Positions 1 through 7,687 of a DNA stretch of 50,340 bases are shown piece after piece. Under the pieces are notes generated by a model, which worked only from the letters and a program-made list of their open reading frames with translations, searched no databases and had not been told where the DNA came from. The DNA is taken from NCBI GenBank assembly GCA_002841945.1, contig PHBI01000025.1:1-50340 (forward strand), read 5' to 3'. The position numbers and the translations under genes are program-made. How positions within the stretch are numbered: position 1 is the first letter of the stretch; the number at the start of each line of letters is the position of its first letter. This DNA comes from Deltaproteobacteria bacterium HGW-Deltaproteobacteria-14 (lineage in GTDB: Bacteria; Myxococcota_A; UBA9042; PHBI01).

Positions 1-198
1 CCCGCGCGCGTCGAGATCGCCGCCGGCGGCCGGGTCGTGGCGCTCGCGCTGCAGTCCCTCACGGTGGGCGAGCCGCTCGACGCGCGGCGCTTCGTCACCG
101 CGCCCGAGTCTGCCCCGACGCCCAGCGGGCCCGAGTCTGCCCCGGCGCCCGTGACCCCGCCGCCCCCCGAGTCGGATCCGCGCGGCACGACGTTGTGA
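1..198 (+). CDS. C-terminal end of an unrecognised protein (partial)
   Basis: The first reading frame is open from the window edge to a TGA at 196-198, giving the last 65 residues of a protein whose start lies outside the window. The visible part begins with a short beta-strand-like stretch (VEIAAGGRVVALALQSLTVG) and ends in a Pro/Glu/Ser/Ala-rich tail containing two copies of PESAP. The stop codon overlaps the GTG start of priA by 4 nt (GTGA), which is the standard spacing for real adjacent genes in this window and the main support for this call. The strand-rich end would fit the last domain of a lipoprotein or periplasmic protein, but I cannot assign a family. Confidence 0.6.
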   Translation, partial: PARVEIAAGGRVVALALQSLTVGEPLDARRFVTAPESAPTPSGPESAPAPVTPPPPESDPRGTTL

Positions 199-2435
199 CC
201 GGCGGGTACGTCCAGGTCGCCGTCCCCGTCCCGGTCGACGGCCTCTTCACGTATCGCCTGCCGGACGGCGTGGACGCGGCCCCCGGCTGCCGGGTCCAGG
301 TGCCCTTCGGCCCGCGCCGCCTGGTCGGGCTGATCGTCGCGGGGCCCGACCCGGAGCCCCCGCCGGCCCTCGGCGGGCGCGCCGCGCGCGCGGTGACCCA
401 GGTCATCGACGCGACCCCGGTCGTCGACGGTCAGGCGCTGCGCCTCGCTGGGTGGATCAGCGACTACTATATGGCGCCGCCGGGGGAGTGCTACGGGCTG
501 CTCCTGCCGCCACGCCTCGCCAACACGGCGCCCCACGAGGTCGGCGTCCCGCGCGCACGGATCGAGGAGCGCGTGCGCCTGCTGCCGGCGCCTGGCCCGG
601 CCGCGGCCGAGCGCCTGGGGCCGCGGATGGAGGCGGCGCTCGCCTGGCTCGACGCGGCCCCGGGGGCCCCGACGGTCGACGAGGTCCGCGCCGCCACCGG
701 GATCGGGCGCGACGTGCTCCGGCGCCTCGTCGACCGCGGCCTCGTCGCCGTTGAGTCCCGCGCCGTCCACCGCGATCCCTTCGAGGCCCTCGAGGCCCCC
801 CCCGACACCGCGCCCGCCCTGACGGCGGCACAGTCGGCTGCCGTCGCGACCGTCCGCGGCGCCCTCGGCGGCTACCGGGGCTTTCTGCTGCACGGCGTCA
901 CCGGGAGCGGCAAGACGGAGGTCTACCTTGCCATCATCGAGGCCGCCCTGGCCCAGGGGAAGGGCGCGCTTGTGCTGGTGCCAGAGATCGCCCTCACGCC
1001 GCAGCTCGTCGCCCGCTTTAGGTCACGCCTCGGCGAGTGTATTGCAGTGCAGCATTCCGGCCTCGATCCCGAGGCCCGGCACGAGCAGTGGCGGCGCGTC
1101 GCGGCGGGCGAGCTGCCGGTGGTGATCGGCGCCCGGTCGGCGCTCTTCGCGCCGGTCCAGAACCTCGGGCTGATCGTGGTCGACGAGGAGCACGAGGCGT
1201 CGTTCAAGCAGGACACCTCGCCGCGCTACCACGCGCGCGACCTCGCGCTGGTGCGCGGCAACCTCGAGGGTGCGCCGGTCGTCCTCGGCTCGGCCACCCC
1301 GTCGGCGGAGTCGTGGGCCAACGTCGAGCGCGGCAAGCTCGAGCGCATCTCGCTGTCCGCGCGCGTGATGGACCGGCCGATGCCGGTCGTCGAGGTGGTC
1401 GACCTGCGCTCGGCCGCCTACGCCGATCCCGAGCGGCTGTTCTCGACGGTCCTGCTCGACGTCGTGCGCCAGACCATCGCAGCCCGCGAGCAGGTCATCC
1501 TGTTTCTGAACCGGCGCGGCTTCGCGAGCTTCCTCTTGTGCCAGGAGTGCGGCGCGAAGCTCGACTGCACGGCCTGCAGCGTGACCTACACCTGGCACCG
1601 CCACCGCGGGCGCCTCGTCTGCCACCTCTGCGACGAGAGCCGGCCGCGGCCAGCGGTGTGTCCGGAGTGCCGCCGGGACGGGCTCATCGAGGTCGGCTTC
1701 GGCACCGAGCAGGTCGAGGCGCGCCTCGCCGAGCTGATCCCCGACGCCCGCATCGCGCGGATGGATCGCGACACGACCCGCGGCCGCGCCCTCGAGCGGC
1801 TCCTCGCGCGCTTTCGGGGCGGGGAGGTCGACGTCCTGATCGGCACGCAGATGGTCGCCAAGGGCCACGACTTCCCCAACGTGACCCTGGTCGGGGTGCT
1901 GCTGGCCGAGCTCGGCCTGGGCTTCCCCGACTTCCGAGCGTCCGAGCGGACGTTTCAGCTCATGACCCAGATCGCCGGGCGCGCCGGGCGCGCCGACAAG
2001 CCAGGGCGGGTGCTCGTTCAGACCTACCTGCCCGAGCAGTACGCCATCCGCCACGCCGTGCACCACGACACGCTGGCGTTTCTCGCCGAGGAGCTGCCGC
2101 TGCGCGTGGCGCGGCGCTTCCCACCCGCCACCCACCTGGCGCTGTTTCGGTTGTCGGGCAAGGACCCGGCCCACGTCGGGCAGGGAGCGACGGCGCTAGC
2201 GCGTGCGCTGACCAGCGCGGCGCTGCCGTACCAGGGCCGGGTCCGGGTGATGCCGGCTCAGCCCGCGCCGATCGAGCGGGTCAAGCACCGCTGGCGCTTT
2301 CAGGTGCTCGTCAACGCCGACCACCGCGGCGCCCTGCACCAGGTCCTGACCGACACCCGCGCGGAGTGGGGGGAGGGCCGCCTGGCGCCTGGGGTGACCG
2401 TCGGCCTCGACATCGACCCGCTGACGTTTCTCTAA
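195..2435 (+). CDS. priA: Primosomal protein N', replication-restart helicase PriA
   Basis: PriA is a 3'-5' DNA helicase that recognises stalled forks and starts reloading of the replicative helicase. This 746-residue protein has the family order: an N-terminal DNA-binding part with the typical YRLP and VPFG segments (residues 20-40), Walker A GVTGSGKTE near 234-242, the DEEH box near 329-332, a zinc-binding insertion with paired cysteines (CQECG, CTAC, CHLC, CPEC) at about 448-490, then helicase motifs IGTQMVAKGHDFP and AGRAGRADKPGRV. Length is normal. The start is GTG at 195 because it overlaps the upstream stop by 4 nt and the family N-terminus follows at once. Residues about 275-290 (bases 1015-1065) are written with codons rare elsewhere in the window (TTT, AGG, TCA, TGT, ATT, GCA, CAT). 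Confidence 0.97.
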   Translation: MTGGYVQVAVPVPVDGLFTYRLPDGVDAAPGCRVQVPFGPRRLVGLIVAGPDPEPPPALGGRAARAVTQVIDATPVVDGQALRLAGWISDYYMAPPGECYGLLLPPRLANTAPHEVGVPRARIEERVRLLPAPGPAAAERLGPRMEAALAWLDAAPGAPTVDEVRAATGIGRDVLRRLVDRGLVAVESRAVHRDPFEALEAPPDTAPALTAAQSAAVATVRGALGGYRGFLLHGVTGSGKTEVYLAIIEAALAQGKGALVLVPEIALTPQLVARFRSRLGECIAVQHSGLDPEARHEQWRRVAAGELPVVIGARSALFAPVQNLGLIVVDEEHEASFKQDTSPRYHARDLALVRGNLEGAPVVLGSATPSAESWANVERGKLERISLSARVMDRPMPVVEVVDLRSAAYADPERLFSTVLLDVVRQTIAAREQVILFLNRRGFASFLLCQECGAKLDCTACSVTYTWHRHRGRLVCHLCDESRPRPAVCPECRRDGLIEVGFGTEQVEARLAELIPDARIARMDRDTTRGRALERLLARFRGGEVDVLIGTQMVAKGHDFPNVTLVGVLLAELGLGFPDFRASERTFQLMTQIAGRAGRADKPGRVLVQTYLPEQYAIRHAVHHDTLAFLAEELPLRVARRFPPATHLALFRLSGKDPAHVGQGATALARALTSAALPYQGRVRVMPAQPAPIERVKHRWRFQVLVNADHRGALHQVLTDTRAEWGEGRLAPGVTVGLDIDPLTFL

Positions 2436-2454
2436 TGCGCCCGCGACTGATCGA

Positions 2455-2683
2455 ATGCGCTCGCTCCGGGGCGCCTCGGTGGAACGACTCGCGCATCCCA
2501 CCGCGACTACGCTCGCAAGCTCGCTACGTGGATCATCGGCCTCGCGGCCGATGATCGGAGGAGGGTGCTCTCGCACACGGACGGTGGGCGCCCCGCCCGC
2601 CTCGCCCGCTTCCGGCTGAGTTCGCGAAGCCCGCGCGGGGATGGCTGAGCCGTTCCGGCGAGGCGCCGCCGAAGCGAGCGCGT
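2455..2683. repeat. Intergenic inverted-repeat element, family A copy 1
   Basis: Two imperfect arms of about 45 bp face each other: 2455-2499 and 2638-2683. Reverse-complementing the right arm gives a sequence that matches the left arm at most positions, sharing cores such as CGCTCGCTTCGG / CGCTCGCTCCGG, GCGCCTCG and GGAACG. Between the arms lies a perfect 11-bp hairpin, 2531-2541 with 2546-2556 around a TCGC loop, that could serve as a priA transcription end. There is no open frame that looks coding. A related element lies at 30864-30980 and a half-site at 10025-10057. The shape resembles a MITE or REP-like element; no transposase is present. Confidence 0.6.
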
Positions 2684-2718
2684 CAAAAGCAAAGGCCGGC
2701 GCGCTGCTGCGGCCGGCC
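2684..2718 (-). terminator. Rho-independent terminator of the tail-tube gene
   Basis: On the minus strand a 7-bp GGCCGGC/GCCGGCC stem (2694-2700 with 2712-2718) with an 11-nt loop is followed by TTTGCTTTT. It lies 54 nt past the stop of the minus-strand tail-tube gene, as expected for an intrinsic terminator. Confidence 0.8.
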
Positions 2719-2771
2719 TCTGCGGGGTGCGTCGGATCAGGTCGGGAGTCGCGGGCTGTCGCCCGCGCTGG

Positions 2772-3578
2772 CTACTTGCCCTTGGTGAAGTGATCGATGG
2801 CGAGCTCGAGCTCCTCGACGAGGGTCGCGCCGCCCTTGCCGTCGATGCGGAGCCCCGACCACTTCGCCGGCCAGGCCTGGAAGAAGTCGTAGCTGACGTC
2901 GGGCTTCTTGGTGTCGCCCTCGTCGTTGAGGATGCGGATGCTGCCGTTGCGCCGCTCGATGTTGCCGGCCATGATCTTCTGGCACCACTCCCACAGCGAC
3001 GTGTTCGCGATCACGCCCTTGGTGAGCTTGATGTTGCCGAAGCGGTAGACCCCGGGGCGCTTGCGCGGGTGGGGGTCCATCGAGTCCTTGTACTCGATCA
3101 TGTCGATGTCGACGTTCAGGCCGTCCACCTTCTGGAACGCCCCGACCGCGAGGCCCTCGATCTCGACGACGAAGTTGAAGTCGCCATAGGGATCGAAGGC
3201 GCGACGCCCGGCGACCGCGCCCTTGGCAGGTGTGCCGGGGGCGTTGGGGGCGAAGTGGGAGATCTGAAGCTCCTTCTTCGTGACGCGGCGCGGCGCGAGC
3301 AGGCCGATGAGGCCGATGATCGGCGCCATCCCGGCCGTGGCGATCAGCGCCATGGTCGTGACCTTGCGCTGCGCGATCTTGTTCAGCTGGCCGGGGGTGG
3401 TGATGCCCTGACCGTGGGTCCAGGCTTGGAGCTGCCCCGGCGTCGCCTTGCCCTGCTCGCGCGAGAGGGTGGCGAGCTGGCCCGGGTTGGGCGGGTTCAG
3501 CGCGGTGGTCTCGAGCTTCGTGACGTGCACTTCCCGAACGAGCCCGAGCTTATTTCGCCAGATGTCCCAGTACGACAT
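2772..3578 (-). CDS. Orphan phage-like tail-tube protein (T4 gp19 / eCIS tube family) with N-terminal extension
   Basis: Residues about 128-268 look like a contractile-tail tube protein of the T4 gp19 / extracellular contractile injection system type: DPYGDFNFVVEIEGL, then GAFQKVDGLNVDIDMIEYKD, PGVYRFGNIKLTKGV, WEWCQKIMAG and a closing EELELAIDHFTKGK. In the known family such proteins stack as hexameric rings inside a sheath and are about 140-150 residues long. Here about 127 extra residues precede the domain. They hold three exact-period 15-residue repeats starting NPGQL (31), TPGQL (46) and TPGQL (61), and a hydrophobic stretch at about 77-96. No sheath, baseplate, spike or AAA gene is near. 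The ATG is preceded by a GGGAG ribosome site, and a terminator follows, so it is a single-gene unit. Function is open: recycled structural protein, effector fusion, or part of a dispersed injection system. Confidence 0.8.
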   Translation of the reverse strand: MSYWDIWRNKLGLVREVHVTKLETTALNPPNPGQLATLSREQGKATPGQLQAWTHGQGITTPGQLNKIAQRKVTTMALIATAGMAPIIGLIGLLAPRRVTKKELQISHFAPNAPGTPAKGAVAGRRAFDPYGDFNFVVEIEGLAVGAFQKVDGLNVDIDMIEYKDSMDPHPRKRPGVYRFGNIKLTKGVIANTSLWEWCQKIMAGNIERRNGSIRILNDEGDTKKPDVSYDFFQAWPAKWSGLRIDGKGGATLVEELELAIDHFTKGK

Positions 3579-4013
3579 GGAGGTCTCCCGACGCTTGTAC
3601 GTCCGTCTCGGACGCGAGTGGACCAGCCCAGGGCCAAGGTAACATGGGCCTGAGCGGGGAGCAATCGGTCCGCCGGAGGGCGAGGACCGCTGCCGACCAG
3701 CGCGCCTCCCGAGGAGAGTCGCGCCTGCGCTGCACGTCTACGCCCGCACCCGAGCGACGACACTGCGCGCAGGACCCCCCGTTCAGCCCCCAAATTGAAC
3801 TACACCGCGCTTCGAAGCAAGCTCCGAGCGCGAAAATCTCCGCGCCCAGGCGGCCCACGGGCGCGATACGGGCGCGCCGCAGGCGGCGGGTCGGCAAAAC
3901 GAACCACCCGGAGGCGACCCGTCGCTTGATCCGAGCGCCCGGCCCCGAGATTGTGGTGGCGGCGAGCCGATGGTAGTCCTTTCCGACCCGGACGAGCATT
4001 CAAGGTGGTGGAG
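3579..4013. other. Divergent intergenic region, no gene seen
   Basis: This 435-bp gap separates the divergently oriented tail-tube and ASH-lipoprotein genes, so promoters for both should lie here. I find a small CGTCCG/CGGACG hairpin near 3600-3615 and an AT-richer patch near 3789-3840, but no convincing -35/-10 pair and no credible small gene. Confidence 0.5.
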
Positions 4014-6161
4014 ATGCGAAGGTTGCAGCGAGGGTTGCAGATCGCTGGCGCGCTGGCGCTGGCGCTGGGCGTCGCTGGGTGCCCCGACGACACCGGGGGT
4101 AACCAGTGTCAGCCCGGGGATCAGTTCTGCATCCAGGACGCGCCGCAGCTCGGCCGCGACCCCGGCGACGAGACGCTCGAGATCACCGACTCGGCGCTGT
4201 CCCCCGGCGACCCGGCCTACAAGAGCGTGCGCCTCCTCAACCGCGGCACCGGGACGCTGAAGCTCGAGGACGTGCGCCTCGAGTACGAGGTCCCCGCGGG
4301 CGCGACCGACGACTTCGGCGCCGCCTTCGAGCTGCTCCCGTTGCCGGTGGAGCTGCCCTTCGCGATCCTCCCGATCGACGGTTTGGAGCTCCCCAAGGGG
4401 GTCAACGTCCAGGTCCGCTACACCAAGCAGACCGACGGGCTGCCCCGCACCGCGACCCTGGTGCTCGAGTCCAACGACATCGTCTCCAAGATCCAGAAGG
4501 TCGTCGTGACGACCGACGTCGGGGTGCCGCGGCTCATCGTGACGCCCTCGCCGGTCGACTTCGGGCTCGTCCCCAAGAGCTCTGTCCCGCTGGCGAAGAG
4601 CGTCACGCTCCTGAACACCGGCTCGCGCGTCCTCAACGTCAGCGGCTTCCGCATCACCGGCGACGGGCGCTTCGGCGTGCGCGGCGACGGCTTCGACATC
4701 AGCGGCCCCGACGGTGTCCTCGGCGTCGATCTCGCCAACGCGATCGCGGTCCCGGCCGGCGAGTCGCGGACCGTCGAGGCGACGTTCCTGTCGGACTCGC
4801 CGACGCCGGCCGAGGGGAACCTGCTCGTCTTCTCCGACGACCCGACGAGCGGGTCGAGCGGCCTCGCCGTGCCGCTCATCGGCAACAAGAGCGGCCCGTG
4901 CATCCTGGTCACCCCGCGCAAGGTCGACTTCGGCGGCAAGCTCGTCGGCAACGTCGCGACCATCCAGGTGAAGCTCGAGAGCTGCGGCACCGAGGCGCTG
5001 AAGGTCACGAGCGTCGCCTTCGGGCCGGGCTCGTCGCCGGACTTCGGGCTCGACTTCAGCGACCTCGGCGGCGGCTCGGCCGCTGGCCCGAGCGCCGCGA
5101 CCCCGATCGTCGTCCCCATCAACGACTTCGTGACCATCGACGTGACCTTCACCCCCGACGCCGTGAACCCGCGCGACGCCGACAACGTCCCGATCCCCGA
5201 CCAGGGGACGCTGCTCGTCGGCTCCAACGCCTTCGAGGCCGAGGTGAAGGTCCCGGTGAGCGGCGCCGGCTCGGACGTCGAGTGCCCGACGCCGGTCATC
5301 CACATCGAGGAGGGCGAGGAGGTCATCCCGCAGACGGTGCTCCACCTCGACGCCTCGGAGAGCTACGCCCCCTTCGGCGCGGTGAAGGACTTCCTGTGGC
5401 AGCGCCCGCGCCCCGAGAACGGGACGGCGCCGGCGGGGACGACCTCGGTGCTCGTGCCCGCGTCCACCGACCCCCAGCCGGTGTTCGCCGTCGACATCGT
5501 CGGGACCTACGTCTTTCGCCTCGACGTGGTCGATCAGAGCGGCAACGCCTCGGGCAGCCCGCAGTGCCCGACCGCCGAGTACACCGTCATCGTGCAGCCC
5601 GACCAGGCCATCCACGTCGAGCTCACCTGGCACACCCCCGGCGACCCCGATGAGTCCGACAGCGGCGAGGGCAACGGCACCGACCTCGACCTCCACTTCG
5701 CCCATCAGAACGCCAACGGCCCCGATCTCGACGGCGACGGCTCCCCCGACCCGTGGTTCGACGACAAATGGGACGTCTTCTGGTGGAACACCAACCCGCG
5801 GCAGTGGGGGAGCTTCGACCCCGCCGCCCAGGACGACCCGAGCCTCGACCGCGACGACACCGACGGCGCCGGCCCGGAGAACCTCAACCTCTCGGTCCCC
5901 GAGGACGGCGTCACCTACACGATCGGCGTCCACTACTGGAAGGACTACAGCTTCGGCACCTCGGACGCCACGGTGAAGGTCTTTCACTACGCGGACCTCG
6001 TCTACGAGGTGACCTACCCGGCGATGAAGTGGCTCGACATGTGGTGTGTGGGCCAGATCCACTGGCCGGCCCCGGTCGTCGAGCGCTGCGCCGCCGAGGC
6101 GGACCCGGAGTACGTCACGCCGAACTACGTGAACAACTTCTTCCGCCCGCCCGGCTCCTGA
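4014..6161 (+). CDS. Large lipoprotein with ASH-like (choice-of-anchor D) repeats
   Basis: A 715-residue secreted lipoprotein. The ATG at 4014 is chosen because it begins a classical lipoprotein signal (MRRLQRGLQIAGALALALGV, AGC, Cys23) preceded by AAGGTGGTGGAG; the frame is open further upstream but reads as non-coding. Three immunoglobulin-like ASH / choice-of-anchor D modules follow, each with a P.VDFG..(L)VG or similar strand and an NTGS/SCGTE turn (for example VDFGLVPKSS near residue 180 and VDFGGKLVGN near 300). A PKD-like module begins about 425 (LHLDASESYAPFG), and a C-terminal domain rich in Asp, Trp and Gly (DLDLHFAHQN, DKWDVFWWNTNPRQWG) may bind Ca2+. It probably sits on the outer membrane or cell surface as a binding or scaffolding protein. 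Substrate unknown. Confidence 0.85.
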   Translation: MRRLQRGLQIAGALALALGVAGCPDDTGGNQCQPGDQFCIQDAPQLGRDPGDETLEITDSALSPGDPAYKSVRLLNRGTGTLKLEDVRLEYEVPAGATDDFGAAFELLPLPVELPFAILPIDGLELPKGVNVQVRYTKQTDGLPRTATLVLESNDIVSKIQKVVVTTDVGVPRLIVTPSPVDFGLVPKSSVPLAKSVTLLNTGSRVLNVSGFRITGDGRFGVRGDGFDISGPDGVLGVDLANAIAVPAGESRTVEATFLSDSPTPAEGNLLVFSDDPTSGSSGLAVPLIGNKSGPCILVTPRKVDFGGKLVGNVATIQVKLESCGTEALKVTSVAFGPGSSPDFGLDFSDLGGGSAAGPSAATPIVVPINDFVTIDVTFTPDAVNPRDADNVPIPDQGTLLVGSNAFEAEVKVPVSGAGSDVECPTPVIHIEEGEEVIPQTVLHLDASESYAPFGAVKDFLWQRPRPENGTAPAGTTSVLVPASTDPQPVFAVDIVGTYVFRLDVVDQSGNASGSPQCPTAEYTVIVQPDQAIHVELTWHTPGDPDESDSGEGNGTDLDLHFAHQNANGPDLDGDGSPDPWFDDKWDVFWWNTNPRQWGSFDPAAQDDPSLDRDDTDGAGPENLNLSVPEDGVTYTIGVHYWKDYSFGTSDATVKVFHYADLVYEVTYPAMKWLDMWCVGQIHWPAPVVERCAAEADPEYVTPNYVNNFFRPPGS

Positions 6162-6238
6162 CCGACGGAGCGCGTGGGGTGCTGGCGGCGGAGGCGGCGC
6201 GCGCTCTCGGTGGGCGCCGCGCCCGCTCGCGCCCGGCG

Positions 6239-6255
6239 ATCTTGCAGTGCAAGAT
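6239..6255. promoter_or_regulatory. Perfect 17-bp palindrome upstream of the amidohydrolase pair
   Basis: ATCTTGCAGTGCAAGAT is a perfect palindrome with 8-bp arms and one central base, ending 31 nt before the ATG of the first amidohydrolase. It is much less GC-rich than its surroundings. Its size and position fit an operator for a dimeric repressor; no cognate regulator is identified in the window. Confidence 0.4.
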
Positions 6256-6286
6256 GCGTGACGTATCCGGATGAGGCGGTGGTGAG

Positions 6287-7687
6287 ATGAGTCGTGCTGC
6301 GGTGCAATGGGCGGCGGTCCTGGCGCTGGGGGCCGCGGGCTGCGTGACGCGGCCAGCGACGGTCGACCCGGGGGCGACCTCCGACCCCGCGGCGCCGACG
6401 CCGCTCGAGGCGCTCGAGGCCCGGGCCCACGCGTCGGTGGAGGCGCCGGACGCCAGGGTCGGCGGCCCCTTCACCCTCGAGGGGGGGACGGTCCTCACGG
6501 CGACCGGCGAGCGCTACGCGCCGGGCTACGTCGTCGTCGAGGGCGGCCGGATCGAGGCGCTCGGGGCCGGGAAGGCGCCGGCGCCCAAGGGGACGGTGCT
6601 CGACGTCGCCGGGCGGTTCGTGACCCCGGGGCTCATCGACGTGCACTCCCACCTCGGGGTGATGGCGTCGCCGCACCTGCGCGGGAGCGACGACGTCAAC
6701 GAGGCGACCGCCCCGAACACGGCGCAGGTCTGGGCCGAGCACGGGTTCTGGCCGCAGGATCCGGGGCTCGAGCGGGCCGCGCGGGGCGGGGTGACGACGC
6801 TCCAGGCGCTGCCCGGGTCGGCGAACCTGATCGGGGGACGCGGGGTGACGGTGCACCTGCGGCCGGCCCGCGGGGCGCGGGCGATGCGCTTCCCGGGGGC
6901 GCCCGACGGGGTGAAGATGGCGTGCGGCGAGAACCCCAAGCGCGTCTACGGGGGCAAGGGCGGGCCATCGACCCGCATGGGCAACATCGCCGGCCACCGG
7001 GCCGCCTTCGCCGACGCGCAGAAGTGGCTCAGGGACAACAAGGGCAAGGCCGCCGCGGAGGTCGCGCGGGACCTGAAGATGGAGACGCTGGCGGCGGCGC
7101 TCGAGGGGCGGGCGCTGGTCCACGTCCACTGCTATCGGGCCGACGACATGCTGGCGTTCTTGGCGGCGGCGGACGAGTTCGGCGTCGCCGTGAAGGCGTT
7201 CCACCACGCGCTCGAGGCGTACAAGATCCGCGACATCCTGGCCGCGCGCCACATCGCCGTCGCCACCTGGGCCGACTGGTGGGGCTTCAAGCTGGAGGCC
7301 TACGACGGCATCCCCGAGACGCTGGCGTTCGTGGCCGAGGCCGGCGGCGACGCCATCGTCCACTCGGACTCCGGCGAGGGGATCCAGCGGCTCAATCAGG
7401 AGGCCGCCAAGGCGCTGGCGAGCGGCCGGGCCGCCGGCGTGAAGCTGACCGACGACGACGCCCTGCGCTGGGTGACCCTCAACCCGGCCCGCGCCCTCGG
7501 GATCGACGGCGAGGTCGGGAGCCTCGAGGTCGGAAAGCGCGCCGATCTGGTCGTCTGGGATAGGGACCCGTTCAGCGTCTACGCCCGCGCCCGCTGGGTC
7601 TACGTCGACGGGCTGCGGGTGATCGACGTGGACGCGTCGAGCGCGCCGTGGAGCGACCTCGAGCTCGGCCAGGAGGTGGGGGAGTGA
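6287..7687 (+). CDS. Amidohydrolase-family lipoprotein
   Basis: A 466-residue metal-dependent hydrolase of the imidazolonepropionase-like amidohydrolase superfamily. It starts with a lipoprotein signal (MSRAAVQWAAVLALGAAGC, Cys19), so it should be anchored in the cell envelope. The N-terminal beta-sandwich (FTLEGGTVLTATGERY) leads to the metal site D118-x-H120-x-H122 in GLIDVHSHLG. Later come HVHCYRADD, the FHHALEAYKI histidines, and HSDSGEG with the usual catalytic Asp. The end (NPARALGIDGEVGSLEVGKRADLVVWD) closes the sandwich. The ATG has GGTGGTGAG upstream. The gene overlaps the next amidohydrolase by 4 nt, so the two are co-translated. The substrate (peptide, cyclic amide, or other) cannot be told from sequence. 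Confidence 0.9.
   Translation: MSRAAVQWAAVLALGAAGCVTRPATVDPGATSDPAAPTPLEALEARAHASVEAPDARVGGPFTLEGGTVLTATGERYAPGYVVVEGGRIEALGAGKAPAPKGTVLDVAGRFVTPGLIDVHSHLGVMASPHLRGSDDVNEATAPNTAQVWAEHGFWPQDPGLERAARGGVTTLQALPGSANLIGGRGVTVHLRPARGARAMRFPGAPDGVKMACGENPKRVYGGKGGPSTRMGNIAGHRAAFADAQKWLRDNKGKAAAEVARDLKMETLAAALEGRALVHVHCYRADDMLAFLAAADEFGVAVKAFHHALEAYKIRDILAARHIAVATWADWWGFKLEAYDGIPETLAFVAEAGGDAIVHSDSGEGIQRLNQEAAKALASGRAAGVKLTDDDALRWVTLNPARALGIDGEVGSLEVGKRADLVVWDRDPFSVYARARWVYVDGLRVIDVDASSAPWSDLELGQEVGE

Noticed and set aside
1015..1065. Rare-codon patch in priA as a sign of horizontal transfer
   Set aside because: It is only about 50 bp in a conserved helicase with a normal protein sequence; noted in the gene entry but too short to support transfer.
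3951..4013. An upstream TTG start for the ASH lipoprotein
   Set aside because: The ATG at 4014 starts a textbook lipoprotein signal and has AAGGTGG before it; the extension would bury the signal peptide.
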